Below are positions 44,550-53,465 of a stretch of DNA of 64,000 nt, piece after piece. The translations under genes were made by a program, and so were the position numbers. Positions within the stretch are counted from its first letter, which is position 1. Every line of letters begins with the position of its first letter. Under the pieces are notes generated by a model. That model was not told where the DNA came from. It ran no database searches and worked only from the letters and a program-made list of their open reading frames with translations. Location: NCBI RefSeq assembly GCF_000280925.3, contig NZ_CP012109.1:806001-870000 (forward strand), read 5' to 3'. The DNA is from Myxococcus hansupus (GTDB lineage: Bacteria > Myxococcota > Myxococcia > Myxococcales > Myxococcaceae).

Positions 44550-44694
44550 GGGATGTCTTTCCACGTTGGGGATATACCTGTAGAGCATGGCGGACGGCAC
44601 TGAAGAGCATTGGGAAGTATGATTGGCTCGGTTTAGGTTGGCCAACGTCATGACGACTGTTCGCGCTTCGCGGACGTTTGGCGCACCTCTTCAG

Positions 44695-45615
44695 ATGCCA
44701 CTCCACATTCAGACTCCGTACATTCGTTCACACGCTGCATCCCTCCGGCTGGGTCAAGACGTCCTGCTCAAGCTCGAGGCAATGCAGCCGTCCGGCTCGT
44801 TCAAGCTGCGCGGCGTCGGTGCGGTATGCGAGGCGCGGCGCGCGGCAGGCGCCCGCCGTTTCGTGTCGTCGTCGGGCGGCAACGCGGGCATTGCGGTCGC
44901 CTATGCCGGTCGCGAGCTCGGGGTGCCCGTGCTCGTCGTTGTTCCGGAGAGTACCTCCGCGCGCGCACGCGACGTGCTCCGTCACGAGGGCGCGGAGTTG
45001 ATCGTCCACGGCGCGTCTTGGGCGGAGGCGAACGCCTTTGCTCAGTCCGTGCTCGGCGCGCACGACGCGTTCGTGCATCCGTTCGACGACCCCGTGTTGT
45101 GGCAGGGCCATGCAACGATGATCGACGAGATGGCGGCGGCCGGACCGAAGCCCGACGCGGTCGTGCTGGCGGTGGGCGGCGGAGGGCTGCTGTGCGGCGT
45201 GCTGGAGGGACTGGTGCGCAACGGCTGGAGCGATGTGCCGGTCGTCGCGGCCGAGACCCAAGGCGCGGACTGCTATGCGCGTTCGGTTGCGCAGGGGCGG
45301 CCCGTCGAACTGGCGGAGATCACGAGCGTCGCCACCTCGCTCGGCGCGAAGCGGCCTTGCGACGCAGCGGTTGCGTGGGCGACGCGCCATGCGGTCGATA
45401 ACATCGTCGTGTCCGATGCGGCAGCGGTGGCGGCCTCGCTGTGGTTCCTCGACGAACATCGGATTCTGGTGGAGCCCGCGTGCGGGGCGGCACTGGCCGC
45501 GCTCGACGCGGCGTCGTCGGCGCTTGCAGCCGCGTCACGCATCGCGGTGATCGTCTGCGGTGGCGCCACGGCGACGGTCGAGCATCTGCGGGCATTGAGC
45601 CGTCGTGAGCGGTGA
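44695..45615 (+). CDS. PLP-dependent serine/threonine dehydratase-like enzyme
   Basis: A 306-residue fold-type II PLP enzyme. ATG 44695 (MPLHIQTPYIRS) fits the serine dehydratase family; ATG 44650 would add 15 residues. The Schiff-base Lys is in PSGSFKLRGV, the phosphate or substrate loop is SSGGNAG, and the Gly-rich PLP-phosphate loop is LAVGGGGLLCG. The cofactor-ring region near the end is IAVIVCGGATATV. It deaminates serine, threonine or a related hydroxy-amino acid. It is paired with a divergent LysR gene. Confidence 0.9.
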   Translation: MPLHIQTPYIRSHAASLRLGQDVLLKLEAMQPSGSFKLRGVGAVCEARRAAGARRFVSSSGGNAGIAVAYAGRELGVPVLVVVPESTSARARDVLRHEGAELIVHGASWAEANAFAQSVLGAHDAFVHPFDDPVLWQGHATMIDEMAAAGPKPDAVVLAVGGGGLLCGVLEGLVRNGWSDVPVVAAETQGADCYARSVAQGRPVELAEITSVATSLGAKRPCDAAVAWATRHAVDNIVVSDAAAVAASLWFLDEHRILVEPACGAALAALDAASSALAAASRIAVIVCGGATATVEHLRALSRRER

Positions 45616-45637
45616 CCGCGGGAGAACGCCGCCGATG

Positions 45638-46177
45638 TCAGACGTGGAGCTGTCCGTTGACCACGGCGACCTTCGGGCTTCGGAACCCCATCCGGATCCA
45701 CGCGCCGAGGAGCCTGGCGAAGAATGAGACCTGTTGCCACTTGCCGTTCGGGACCTCACCGGGGAGCGTGGTGCCGGCCGGAAGGTCACCTGTCATCGTC
45801 CGCATCTCGAGCGGAGGCAGCGTTCCCTCGGGCCAGAGGCAGCCATAGAGACTGAGCCAGTGGCCGTTCTCGAACTCGAGGAAGACGGGCGTGTTGCAAC
45901 AGGTGGCGACGACCCGGCGAGTCTTGGACTCGGGCGTGAGGCGGAACTCCTTGAGGCGTCCGGCGTGCTCGATGAACCGGACGCGATCCTTGCGGTAGAG
46001 CACGAAGCGCGTCGTGCCGTGGGGTTCCATCACCGGACGAGCGGTGGGGAGGGTCTGCAACCTGTCGCCAGCCGCACGGCAACTGTCGCAGCAGCACTCG
46101 ACGCTGACGATGGGCGCGCCCTCCACCTGGAGTTGGACCTGTCCACAGGCGCAGCCGAGTCGATGGGTCTGTGTCAT
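45638..46177 (-). CDS. GFA (glutathione-dependent formaldehyde-activating-like) family protein
   Basis: A 179-residue Mss4-like zinc protein. ATG 46177 (MTQTHRLGCACGQVQL) is preferred; ATG 46189 is 4 residues longer. The zinc cysteines are GCACG, ECCCDSCR and ATCCNTPV. The C-terminal 60 residues (KWQQVSFFARLLGAWIRMGFRSP) extend past the usual core. The family was named for formaldehyde activation, but most members have no proven activity. Convergent with the dehydratase, with 22 nt between stops. Confidence 0.85.
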   Translation of the reverse strand: MTQTHRLGCACGQVQLQVEGAPIVSVECCCDSCRAAGDRLQTLPTARPVMEPHGTTRFVLYRKDRVRFIEHAGRLKEFRLTPESKTRRVVATCCNTPVFLEFENGHWLSLYGCLWPEGTLPPLEMRTMTGDLPAGTTLPGEVPNGKWQQVSFFARLLGAWIRMGFRSPKVAVVNGQLHV

Positions 46178-46332
46178 TGCAGCACTCATACCTTGAGGGG
46201 GCAACGGAAGAGGAGGCGGATGTACCGGTCGAGGTGATCGAGGCGCGCGCGCGCCAACGGCAGCGCGAAGCCGCTACTTCTCTCACATCTTCGACGGTCC
46301 CCGGGCGGAGCCCTGAACGGCGCCGTAGCGCG

Positions 46333-47082
46333 TCATTCCGCGGGCGCGGAGCCCTCGCGTTCAGCCGGGTTCGCGCTTCGTTCTTGCTCTTGCTGGGCTT
46401 CGACCCAGCGCTGGATACACGCGGCCGGGGTGGCATGCTCCACACAGTGCTTCGGGGGCCCTTCTCCACGGAAGCTTCCGCACTGCGTGAGATTGAAGAC
46501 AAGGGCCTTCTCCGTCTCTGGGGCCCACTGCTCGCGGAACACCACCTCCGCGGCCTTGCGGCAGAGGGGGGTGTGTCGCAGGTACAGCACCCGGTCCGAC
46601 CACGCCCATTGCGTGTCCAGGTCCAGTTTCCCGTCCTTGGGCTCTGGGAAGAACTCAGTCACCAGGTCCACCGCGCTCAGGGGCGCCTGCCGCGCCCGGT
46701 ACACTGTCTCCGCGATGAGCTTCCGGCGAGCCGTGGGCTTCAACTTCGTCAGGCGTGCACGGACGGAGGCGAGTTCCCGCGGGGAGAGCCGCCTCGCCCA
46801 GTCATGGCGCTGGTCCGCAAACAGTCCCTCTCCTCGGCGTGCATCCTCCAGCCAGGGCCTCCATTCAGGAGGTGCCTTCAGCCAGACATCAACCTGCTCC
46901 ATCGAATTCGATGAGCGCATGGCTTCCGGATGGAACATCTGAATGGCCAGCAGCACGTTGTCTGCGTCATCCCAGGTGATGACGGAGAAGAACTCGGGTT
47001 CCAGCGTGAGCCACTTCGGATGTGCACAGCCCGCCGCGAGGAGCTGCTCCCGGCCCTTCGTGAAGGAGGGCTGTTCCCTCAC
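46333..47082 (-). CDS. Orphan protein, overlapping or frameshifted from the preceding gene
   Basis: A 249-residue frame read from GTG 47082, which overlaps the stop of the exported ORF at 47079 by 4 nt (GTGA). Content includes HPKWLTLEPEFFSVITWDDADNV, HDWARRLSPRELASVRARL, FFPEPKDGKLDLDTQW and a C-terminal Cys trio (NLTQCGSFRGEG, KHCVEHATPAACIQRW). No family recognised and no signal peptide. Either it is a separate coupled gene, or it is the C-terminal part of one exported protein whose frame breaks near 47085-47100. The abrupt start and lack of a good ribosome-binding site favour a frameshift slightly. Confidence 0.5.
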   Translation of the reverse strand: MREQPSFTKGREQLLAAGCAHPKWLTLEPEFFSVITWDDADNVLLAIQMFHPEAMRSSNSMEQVDVWLKAPPEWRPWLEDARRGEGLFADQRHDWARRLSPRELASVRARLTKLKPTARRKLIAETVYRARQAPLSAVDLVTEFFPEPKDGKLDLDTQWAWSDRVLYLRHTPLCRKAAEVVFREQWAPETEKALVFNLTQCGSFRGEGPPKHCVEHATPAACIQRWVEAQQEQERSANPAEREGSAPAE

Positions 47083-47495
47083 CTGCTCGGGGGAGGACAG
47101 CGCTCCTTCGCTGGAACATTCGGCAGCTTGAGTATCGCTTCCAGCACCCGCCCTCCCTGGCGTGTCTCCTCCAAGTACCCACCCAGCGAAAAGCGATAGG
47201 TCCCGCGATACTCCACCTGCATTGATTCGGTGACGTAGCCGCCTCGTTCGCCCATCCACGTGTGCATGAACCGGGTTGCCACCATCGGTCCGATAACGCT
47301 CAAGAGGTCGATGTGTGTATCCGGCTCTTTGCTCGGCAGGGTGGGGCCATCGGCAGTCAGCACCGTCAGCGACTGCGGAACACCCTCGACCTTCCAGGTG
47401 AGCACCCGCTGGGCGGGATTCGGCTTGGCTGCGCTCGCCGAGCCCTGGGCCATGATGGCGAACATGATGCCCAAGCACCACCTCGTGGAGTTCAT
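47079..47495 (-). CDS. Exported orphan protein, possibly the N-terminal half of a split gene
   Basis: A 138-residue protein from ATG 47495 with a Sec signal (LGIMFAIMAQGSASAAKP). The mature part (QRVLTWKVEGVPQSLTVLTADG, VATRFMHTWMGERGGYVTESM, VEYRGTYRFSLGGYLEETR) is beta-rich and ends abruptly PAKERCPPPSR. It overlaps the next frame by 4 nt. No known family. See the entry at 46333 for the alternative of a single frameshifted gene. Confidence 0.55.
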   Translation of the reverse strand: MNSTRWCLGIMFAIMAQGSASAAKPNPAQRVLTWKVEGVPQSLTVLTADGPTLPSKEPDTHIDLLSVIGPMVATRFMHTWMGERGGYVTESMQVEYRGTYRFSLGGYLEETRQGGRVLEAILKLPNVPAKERCPPPSR

Positions 47496-48280
47496 GGTGA
47501 TGAGTCTACGTCGAATGAGTCCGGCCGGGTGCGGGACTCCCTGGGGCAGGCTGCTGTCGCCTCGGCGGACGCCGCCCTGGGGGCGGGCGCGGGGCCCTGC
47601 ACGGATGCATTCAAGGCGAAGTCGGTGGTGGCCCCGGCGCGGTGCTTGCCGCGGCGCTCTCTCGGACGCCCTTGATGAATGGAGGACGACGGGTTCCTGT
47701 TGAGCAATCCCTGACGCCTTCCCTGAGACGCTTGCATGTCGTGCGGTTGCGCGATGAATGACAGGGGACTGTTTGGCCGGAGCTCGAGGACGAGCGGCAT
47801 GTTGGTGGGGTTGCTGCTCCGTCCGGGGCATCCGAGCCAGGAGTCATGTCATGCACATTGGGAGTCATCTCGGTCTGCAACACGCCGTGGATGCGCAGCG
47901 GAACATTGTCCTCATCGCTGAGTCTCTCGAACCGGCTGCTGATGACAATCTCCGCGAGTACATCGCGGAGGGTGTCAAGCCGTGGAGCTTCCTCGTCATG
48001 GAGTCCGCCCAGAGCGAAGGGTTCCAGGGCTCTACATGGCGCCCATCGCCCTTTCAAAACAAGGCCGCCCCACCATCATGGGACGCTTCTGGGAATGGCG
48101 TGTCCGAGGCCGGGAACCCTTCGCCCTGGGCGTGGGGTTCCTGGCGGCTCGACCTCCGCTTCGAGCCACGCTCCATTCGTCCCTGGCTCGGCTCGGTTCG
48201 TCCCCGGGCCTCGCCCTGACAGCATGGGCGCGTGTACCGTTGGAGTCGTGGCGGGGGCGTTTCCTGCTGGGGGGTGTTAC
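47496..48280. other. 785-nt stretch without a supportable gene
   Basis: Several overlapping frames of 100-150 codons exist on both strands (for example 47611-48057 minus and 47758-48219 plus), but none shows signal, domain or start-site support, and the base composition is less biased than in real genes here. It may hold a decayed gene plus the promoters of the flanking divergent genes. Confidence 0.45.
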
Positions 48281-49708
48281 TTGAGGCGTTTCGTTCTGGA
48301 TACCGCCGTTCTTCTCTGGGTCATGGGCGGAATGGGGGCTTGCAGGTGCACGGGGCCTCTGGATGCGTCCGAAGCAGGACTCCTGGAGGCCCAGGTGTGT
48401 TCCGCGCCGGGGGAGGGTGGGGCGCTCGCCGCGTGCCCACGGCTCTGTGACGCCGTGGGGGGCCAACCTGCGCCTCCGCCGCTGGCGGGGCTGGCGCGAG
48501 ACATTGTCGCGACAGTGCTGGACGTGAAGCTCGGCTCGCTGCGGGGTACGGCCACGATCGAGGTGGCCGAATCGAAGGCGCCAGGACTGTCGCTGCGGGT
48601 GGACTCGCTGACCATCACCGGGGTGCGAGGTCGCTGCGGCGGCCTTCAGTACACGGTGAAGGATGGGCAACTCGACATCGGCGTTCCAGCGTGGGCGAGC
48701 ACCGTGGTCGTCGACTACGCGTTCCCCGCCTCTGGGAACACGGATGGGTACCGGCATACCGGTAGCACCTATACGTGGCCGACGTTCTGCCGGAACCTGT
48801 TTCCGTGCCATCCCTCTCCGGACGACGGGATGCGTTTCTCGTTGCGGCTCGGAGAACTGCCAGAGGGGCAGACGTCGGTGTACCCGAGGAAAATCGAGGG
48901 TGACGTGCCTGCGTACATGCTGGGGTGGGCCGTGGGGGCCTACTCGGAGCGGTCGCTGGGGGCCACCCGGGCGGGGACGCAGGTTTCCGTTTGGTATCTT
49001 CCGGGAGGGGAGTCGGCCGCGATCGAGGGCACACGCCACCTGCGGGATGCGATGGACTTCTTCGAGACGACGTATGGCCCGTATGCCTTTGGCGACAAGG
49101 TGGGCTCGGTGTCAGTGGATTGGGGACCCAAGGGGCAGGGCGGTATGGAACACCATCCCTATTGGCACGTGGCCGTGCAGTCGATGGCGGAGCGCCTGAT
49201 GCATCATCACGAGGCGGCGCATGGCTGGTATGGAAATGGCGTGCGCATCCAGTGCTGGGAGGACTTCGTGCTGTCCGAGGGGACCACGGATTACCTCACG
49301 GCTCGTGCGGTGCGAGCCACCGAAGGCGAGGCCGCGGAGGCGAAGCTGTGGGCGTCGAGGCGGGAGGACCTTGAAAAGGCGGTGGCCAAGCGAGACACGG
49401 TGGCCCTGCCCGACGAAACGTGCAATGCGATTGACATGAGCAAGCACCCGCTTGCGTCCCAGATTCCCTATCTGAAGGGGGGCCTCTTCTTCCACGAACT
49501 GGAGCAGCAGGTGGGCACCGCCGCGCTGGATCGTGTCTTGGCGCGCTTCTACGGACTCCATCTGGGGAAGTCGGCACGTATGCAGCAGTTGCTTGACTTC
49601 GTGAAGTCGGAGACGGGCCAGGACCCCGGCCCCCTCGCGCAGGGGTGGCTTCGAGGGCTCGGCATTCCGGCTTCGACGTCCGTGGCCGCGGAGCCAGTGT
49701 CGCGGTGA
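48281..49708 (+). CDS. M1-like gluzincin metalloprotease lipoprotein
   Basis: A 475-residue protein. TTG 48281 is preferred because it follows a GGGGGG tract and gives a lipoprotein signal ending GMGAC; ATG 48224 would put 19 extra residues before it. The zinc site is HEAAH (H310, E311, H314) with the third ligand E333 in LSEGTTDYL, spacing HExxH-18-E as in M1 aminopeptidases. GQGGMEHHP replaces the GAMEN substrate loop, and a Tyr-bearing YLKGGLFFHELEQQ segment follows. The N-terminal half is the beta domain. Expected to be an outer-membrane peptidase. Confidence 0.83.
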   Translation: MRRFVLDTAVLLWVMGGMGACRCTGPLDASEAGLLEAQVCSAPGEGGALAACPRLCDAVGGQPAPPPLAGLARDIVATVLDVKLGSLRGTATIEVAESKAPGLSLRVDSLTITGVRGRCGGLQYTVKDGQLDIGVPAWASTVVVDYAFPASGNTDGYRHTGSTYTWPTFCRNLFPCHPSPDDGMRFSLRLGELPEGQTSVYPRKIEGDVPAYMLGWAVGAYSERSLGATRAGTQVSVWYLPGGESAAIEGTRHLRDAMDFFETTYGPYAFGDKVGSVSVDWGPKGQGGMEHHPYWHVAVQSMAERLMHHHEAAHGWYGNGVRIQCWEDFVLSEGTTDYLTARAVRATEGEAAEAKLWASRREDLEKAVAKRDTVALPDETCNAIDMSKHPLASQIPYLKGGLFFHELEQQVGTAALDRVLARFYGLHLGKSARMQQLLDFVKSETGQDPGPLAQGWLRGLGIPASTSVAAEPVSR

Positions 49709-49766
49709 GTGGGTTGGAGAAGGCGTCATGGCGCGGTTGCTGCGCCTGCTAGAAAGGAGTCGTGCC

Positions 49767-50498
49767 ATGCCGCAATCGCCCATCACCCTGGTTGGCGAAG
49801 CGTTCTCGCCGTGGACTCAAAAGGCTCGCTGGGCACTGGCGTATTGCGGCGTCGCGTTCGCGTATCAGGAGTACATCCCGACGCTGAGTGAGCCGTTGCT
49901 GCGCTGGCGCATGCGGCAATGGTCGGGCGCCGTGTCGGTGCCAGTGCTGCTGGTGGGGCCGCAAGTCGTGCGCGGCTCCTGGGACATCGCCCGCTATGCG
50001 GCACAACGGGCCGGTGACGAACGGCTGGGCGACTTCGAAGCCGTCGCGCCTTGGAACCAGCTTGGCGAGGCGGCACTCGCCGAAGCACGGACGCGCGTGG
50101 TGCGCCGTGTACTGGCTGACCCAGAGGCGCTCGATGAAGCCTCTGCCGCGGTCCTGCCACGGCCCCTGCGCCGTCCCCTGCGGTTTATCGCACGCGATGC
50201 CGCGCGTCGGCTCGACCGAAAGTATCGGCATCTGGTCGTGCCTGGCTCGTTGAGGCAGGCGCTGGAGCGGACCCGCGCTGGATTGCTCGCGGCGGGCGGG
50301 GACCATCTGCTCGGGCGCTTCAGCTACGCCGATGTCATCATGGCCGTGGTGTTGGAGGCCGTGGCTCCGGCCGCACAAATCGAACCGCCGTTGGGGCCCG
50401 CGACGCGTCGCTGCTGGAGTGATGATGCCCTGGCGGGCGAGTTCGCCGATTTACTGCAATGGCGCGCGCGCCTCGTCGCGGCGCACTCGGCCCGGTAG
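49767..50498 (+). CDS. Glutathione S-transferase-like protein
   Basis: A 243-residue protein. ATG 49767 has GAAAGGAG about 7 nt upstream; the longer frame from 49728 is unlikely. The N-terminal thioredoxin-like half reads SPITLVGEAFSPWTQKARWALAYCG, with SVPVLLVGPQVVRGSWDIARY containing the cis-Pro and the GSxxI-like glutathione loop. The C-terminal helical half ends with FSYADVIMAVVLEAV. Glutathione is not the main myxobacterial thiol if bacillithiol is made, so the co-substrate is open. Confidence 0.82.
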   Translation: MPQSPITLVGEAFSPWTQKARWALAYCGVAFAYQEYIPTLSEPLLRWRMRQWSGAVSVPVLLVGPQVVRGSWDIARYAAQRAGDERLGDFEAVAPWNQLGEAALAEARTRVVRRVLADPEALDEASAAVLPRPLRRPLRFIARDAARRLDRKYRHLVVPGSLRQALERTRAGLLAAGGDHLLGRFSYADVIMAVVLEAVAPAAQIEPPLGPATRRCWSDDALAGEFADLLQWRARLVAAHSAR

Positions 50499-50627
50499 GC
50501 GAGCTTTCTGGTCCCTGTCTGATGGTGAGGGGCCTCGATGAAGCCAGCGCCAACCGGTGGCGGCAAGACGGAAGGGCACCGCGCACGACTCCTCACAGGG
50601 GGCACTACGAGGCCGACGCTGTACCCC

Positions 50628-51635
50628 TCATGAACGAGCGGCCTGCCGGAAGCCGCTCGCCCGACTTGTGCGGGGCGCTTCTCCGGTTTCGCGCCGGAAG
50701 ACACGCCGGAATGCTGCCGCATCGGCGTAGCCCACGCGGGCGGCGATGTTCTCGACAGAGTCGCCTGTCGTCTCGAGCAGTTGTACCGCTCGGGCGACCC
50801 GCAGCCGTTGCGCAAGGTGGTGAGGTGTCGTGCCGAGCGCATCCTCGACCCTTCGCGCCAGGGTGCGCGGGGAGGTGGCCGTTGCGCGCGCCATCTCGTG
50901 AACCGACACCTGCCGTTCGATGTTCGCCAGCACGAAGGCCTCGAGCTCCCGAACCGTCGGATCCGCGCCGCGAAGGTGCTCCGTCACCATGTAGCGCGCC
51001 TGGGATATCCGCTCATCGAGCACGAGGTACCTCGCCACCATGTGGGCCAGCGACGGGCTCAGCGTGCGCGCCACGATGGCGAGCATGAGGTCCGCGTGGG
51101 CGAACGCGGAGCCGGCGGTGAGCACCTCCCCTGCGTCGATGACCATCTTGTCCGCGCGCAGCGTCACGCGCGTGAAGCGTCTCGCGAACGCGGCCCCGAG
51201 CCACCAGGTGGTGGTGGCTTGTTTCCCGTCGAGCGCGCCGGAGGCCGCCAGCACGAACGTGGCTGAGCACGACGCCGCCAGCACCACGCGCTTGGTGGGC
51301 GCGCGCCCGAGGAGCGCGATTGCGCGCAGGATGTCGGGCCGCGTGAGGAGCGCGGCGGCCTGGGCCTCGGTGGCGGCCCCAAGCCCCGGCATCGCCACCA
51401 CGTCGCCCGCGTGAAGCCCGCGCGCCGTGAATGCGCCGTCGACCGGCAGCAGGCGTCCGGCCCCCGTGCGAACGGGCTTGCCGTCCACCGAGACCACGCG
51501 CTGGCGCACGGCTCGTTCCGTCGTGGGGACGTTGACGAGCCCCGAACGCAGGAGACGCGCGGCGGTGCTCATGACGTCCAATGCGACGCCCAGTGGACCG
51601 TCCGCGACCCCATCGAACACCAGGTGCGTCACCAT
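50628..51635 (-). CDS. GlxA-type AraC-family transcriptional regulator
   Basis: A 335-residue regulator with an N-terminal DJ-1/glutamine-amidotransferase-like domain (about 1-190: VVAMPGLGAATEAQ, VLAASCSATFVLAASGAL, VLTAGSAFAHADLML) and a C-terminal AraC HTH pair (about 235-330: SVHEMARATATSPRTLARRVE and SVENIAARVGYADAAAFRRVFRRETG). The amidotransferase fold in GlxA-type regulators binds ligand but is not catalytic. It is divergent from the dienelactone hydrolase gene with 142 nt between starts and probably regulates it. Confidence 0.92.
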   Translation of the reverse strand: MVTHLVFDGVADGPLGVALDVMSTAARLLRSGLVNVPTTERAVRQRVVSVDGKPVRTGAGRLLPVDGAFTARGLHAGDVVAMPGLGAATEAQAAALLTRPDILRAIALLGRAPTKRVVLAASCSATFVLAASGALDGKQATTTWWLGAAFARRFTRVTLRADKMVIDAGEVLTAGSAFAHADLMLAIVARTLSPSLAHMVARYLVLDERISQARYMVTEHLRGADPTVRELEAFVLANIERQVSVHEMARATATSPRTLARRVEDALGTTPHHLAQRLRVARAVQLLETTGDSVENIAARVGYADAAAFRRVFRRETGEAPRTSRASGFRQAARS

Positions 51636-51777
51636 GTGGCAAGAGTAGACCGAACATCGTCAACCCTGCCACTGGGCATGCTGTGTCAGCCCGCGCATCC
51701 TGAAGCCATGAGACACGAAGGAGCGCGTTGATGAGGCTTGCAAGGTCCCGTGGGTCCGTCGCGGTAAGGGAGGCAGC

Positions 51778-52620
51778 TTGACGCACATGAACGACGCCGT
51801 GGTTGACGACCCCCTCGATGATTTCGAGCGGCGCCTCATAACCCTTCGGGAGACGCAGAAGGCTGTCTGGGTCACCGGCAGCGGCCCCGCCGTCATCGTG
51901 CTGGCCGAGATGCCTGGAATCAGTCCTCAGGTCGCGCGCTTCGCCCGTTGGGTACGAGACGCGGGCTTCACCGTCTATATGCCCTCACTCTTCGGCCGAG
52001 ACGGTGCCTACCCGCTCGCGGGGGAGGGGCGCGCGGTGATGCAGCGCGCGTGCGTGAGCGCCGAGTTCCGGGCCTTCGCGGCGAACGCTTCGAGCCCCAT
52101 CACCCAGTGGTTGCGTGCGCTGGCGAGCCTCGCTCACCAGGAGTGTGGTGGGCCCGGGGTCGGCGCGATAGGGATGTGCTTCACCGGCAATTTCGCGCTC
52201 GGCATGATGCTTGAGCGCGCGATGCTCGCGCCGGTCCTGTGTCAGCCGTCGTTGCCACTGAACGACCCTGGCGGGCTCGAAATCTCGCCCGCCGAGGTGG
52301 CCGCGGTGAGGACGCGGCTCGAGCGTGAGGACCTGACGGTGCTCGCCTACCGTTTCGAGGGGGACCGGTTCTGCACGGCCCAGCGGTTCCAGGCGTACTC
52401 CGCCGCGTTGGGGGAGCGCTTCGTTGCGCGGGTGCTGCCTTCGTCCGCGGCCCACCCGAACCCGCCACCGTTCTTCGCGGAAGTGGTCGGGAGCCCTCAC
52501 AGCGTGGTGACGGCCCACCTCATCGACGCGGCGGGCGAACCCACCCTGGCGGCACGCGATGAAATCCTCGCGTTCTTCTCTCAACGACTGCGCCGTGACA
52601 ACCCGCTGACGGGAGAATGA
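51778..52620 (+). CDS. Dienelactone hydrolase family protein
   Basis: A 280-residue alpha/beta hydrolase. The TTG start at 51778 has GGGAGG at 51768-51773; ATG 51787 is an alternative. The core VIVLAEMPGISPQVARFARWVRDAG and YMPSLFGRDG match the family, and the nucleophile elbow GAIGMCFTGNFAL has Cys in place of Ser, as in true dienelactone hydrolases. The catalytic Asp and His are expected around EGDRFC and VVGSPHSV, where the His is visible. Divergent from a GlxA-type regulator. Confidence 0.87.
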   Translation: MTHMNDAVVDDPLDDFERRLITLRETQKAVWVTGSGPAVIVLAEMPGISPQVARFARWVRDAGFTVYMPSLFGRDGAYPLAGEGRAVMQRACVSAEFRAFAANASSPITQWLRALASLAHQECGGPGVGAIGMCFTGNFALGMMLERAMLAPVLCQPSLPLNDPGGLEISPAEVAAVRTRLEREDLTVLAYRFEGDRFCTAQRFQAYSAALGERFVARVLPSSAAHPNPPPFFAEVVGSPHSVVTAHLIDAAGEPTLAARDEILAFFSQRLRRDNPLTGE

Positions 52621-52739
52621 CGCCGCCGCGCGGCTCCTCGATTCCGTTCATCGTGAGCGCACCGCCGACGGCACATGCGTCTCACGAGGTACGCTCCACG
52701 GGCCCATGAAATTTCGGGCCCTGATGCGGAGCGCGTTGC

Positions 52740-53277
52740 ATGAATGGAGGAGTCTCCATCGTCGCCGATGACACCCGGACCTGGGGACTGGAGACCCCGG
52801 GCCCTGGACTGTTGCTGAGCGTGCCCTCCACGGGTCGCTGGGCGCGTGAAGACCTGGCGAAAGCGCGCGAGGGGCGGGACGTTGCCGCCCGTGCTGCTGT
52901 TCTTCGTGGACATCCTGGCGAAGTGGGTGGTGCTGGATGGCCATGACCGCCTGCACGCCGCGTTGCTCGAAGGCGTGACGCCTCCGCTGCTGGGCTTGTG
53001 GCCCTTCATCGCCCGGTCTCGCACGGAGAGCGCCGTCCGCGAGGAGGGGGCCCTGTTCAGCGCGGAGGTCCAGCTTCGCGCGGGAGCGACGCCGGAGACA
53101 GTGGAGCGCGTCAACCGCATGTTGTTGTTCAACTTCACCCCGGACCCACGGGGAACTGTCTCACGCGCCTGGCCGCTGCCGGGTGGACGGGACGCCTGGC
53201 GCGAGGAGGTCTCCGCCCGGCGCCGGCGGGAACGGACTCCGCTCCTGGATGATGCCGACTGGAAGTGGCTCCTGTGA
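52740..53277 (+). pseudogene. Orphan gene broken by a frameshift
   Basis: Two frames carry parts of one protein. From ATG 52740, frame one reads TWGLETPGPGLLLSVPSTGR and WAREDLAKAREGRDV; from about 52880, the other frame continues LPPVLLFFVDILAKWVVLDGHDRLHAALLEGV to the stop at 53277. The join lies in the run GAGGGGCGGGA near 52870-52882. The second frame alone could start at ATG 52846. The VVLDGHDRLHAAL segment resembles ParB/Srx-like nuclease motifs, but I cannot assign a family. An ATG at 52706 opens a third short frame (MKFRALMRSALHEWRSL), perhaps more of the original N-terminus. Confidence 0.45.
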
Positions 53278-53445
53278 CAGCCTTCAGCGACAGCCGCCTG
53301 AGAGACCTGGCGCGATTCAAGTGAAGGCTCGCAGCTCGTCAGAGGGCGGCGCGTTCCCCATCCGCCCACCAACAGCCATGGCTTCAATCCCATGGCGCTG
53401 TGGCGGGCGGACCTGGAGCGTCAGCGTCGCCGGCTTGCGGCTCGG

Positions 53446-53465
53446 GTAACGCCTCCCTGCGTTAC
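53446..53465 (-). terminator. Hairpin at the end of the avidin-like gene
   Basis: Perfect 7-bp stem GTAACGC/GCGTTAC with a 6-nt loop overlapping the stop of the minus-strand gene. Plausible terminator. Confidence 0.45.

Noticed and set aside
47611-48219. Opposing frames at 47611-48057 (minus) and 47758-48219 (plus)
   Set aside because: Neither has a ribosome-binding site, domain or clear codon bias; I could not choose between them.
53278-53461. Possible attachment site or small RNA between the broken gene and the avidin-like gene
   Set aside because: Only a short terminator-like hairpin is visible; there is no integrase, direct repeat or tRNA-like fold.
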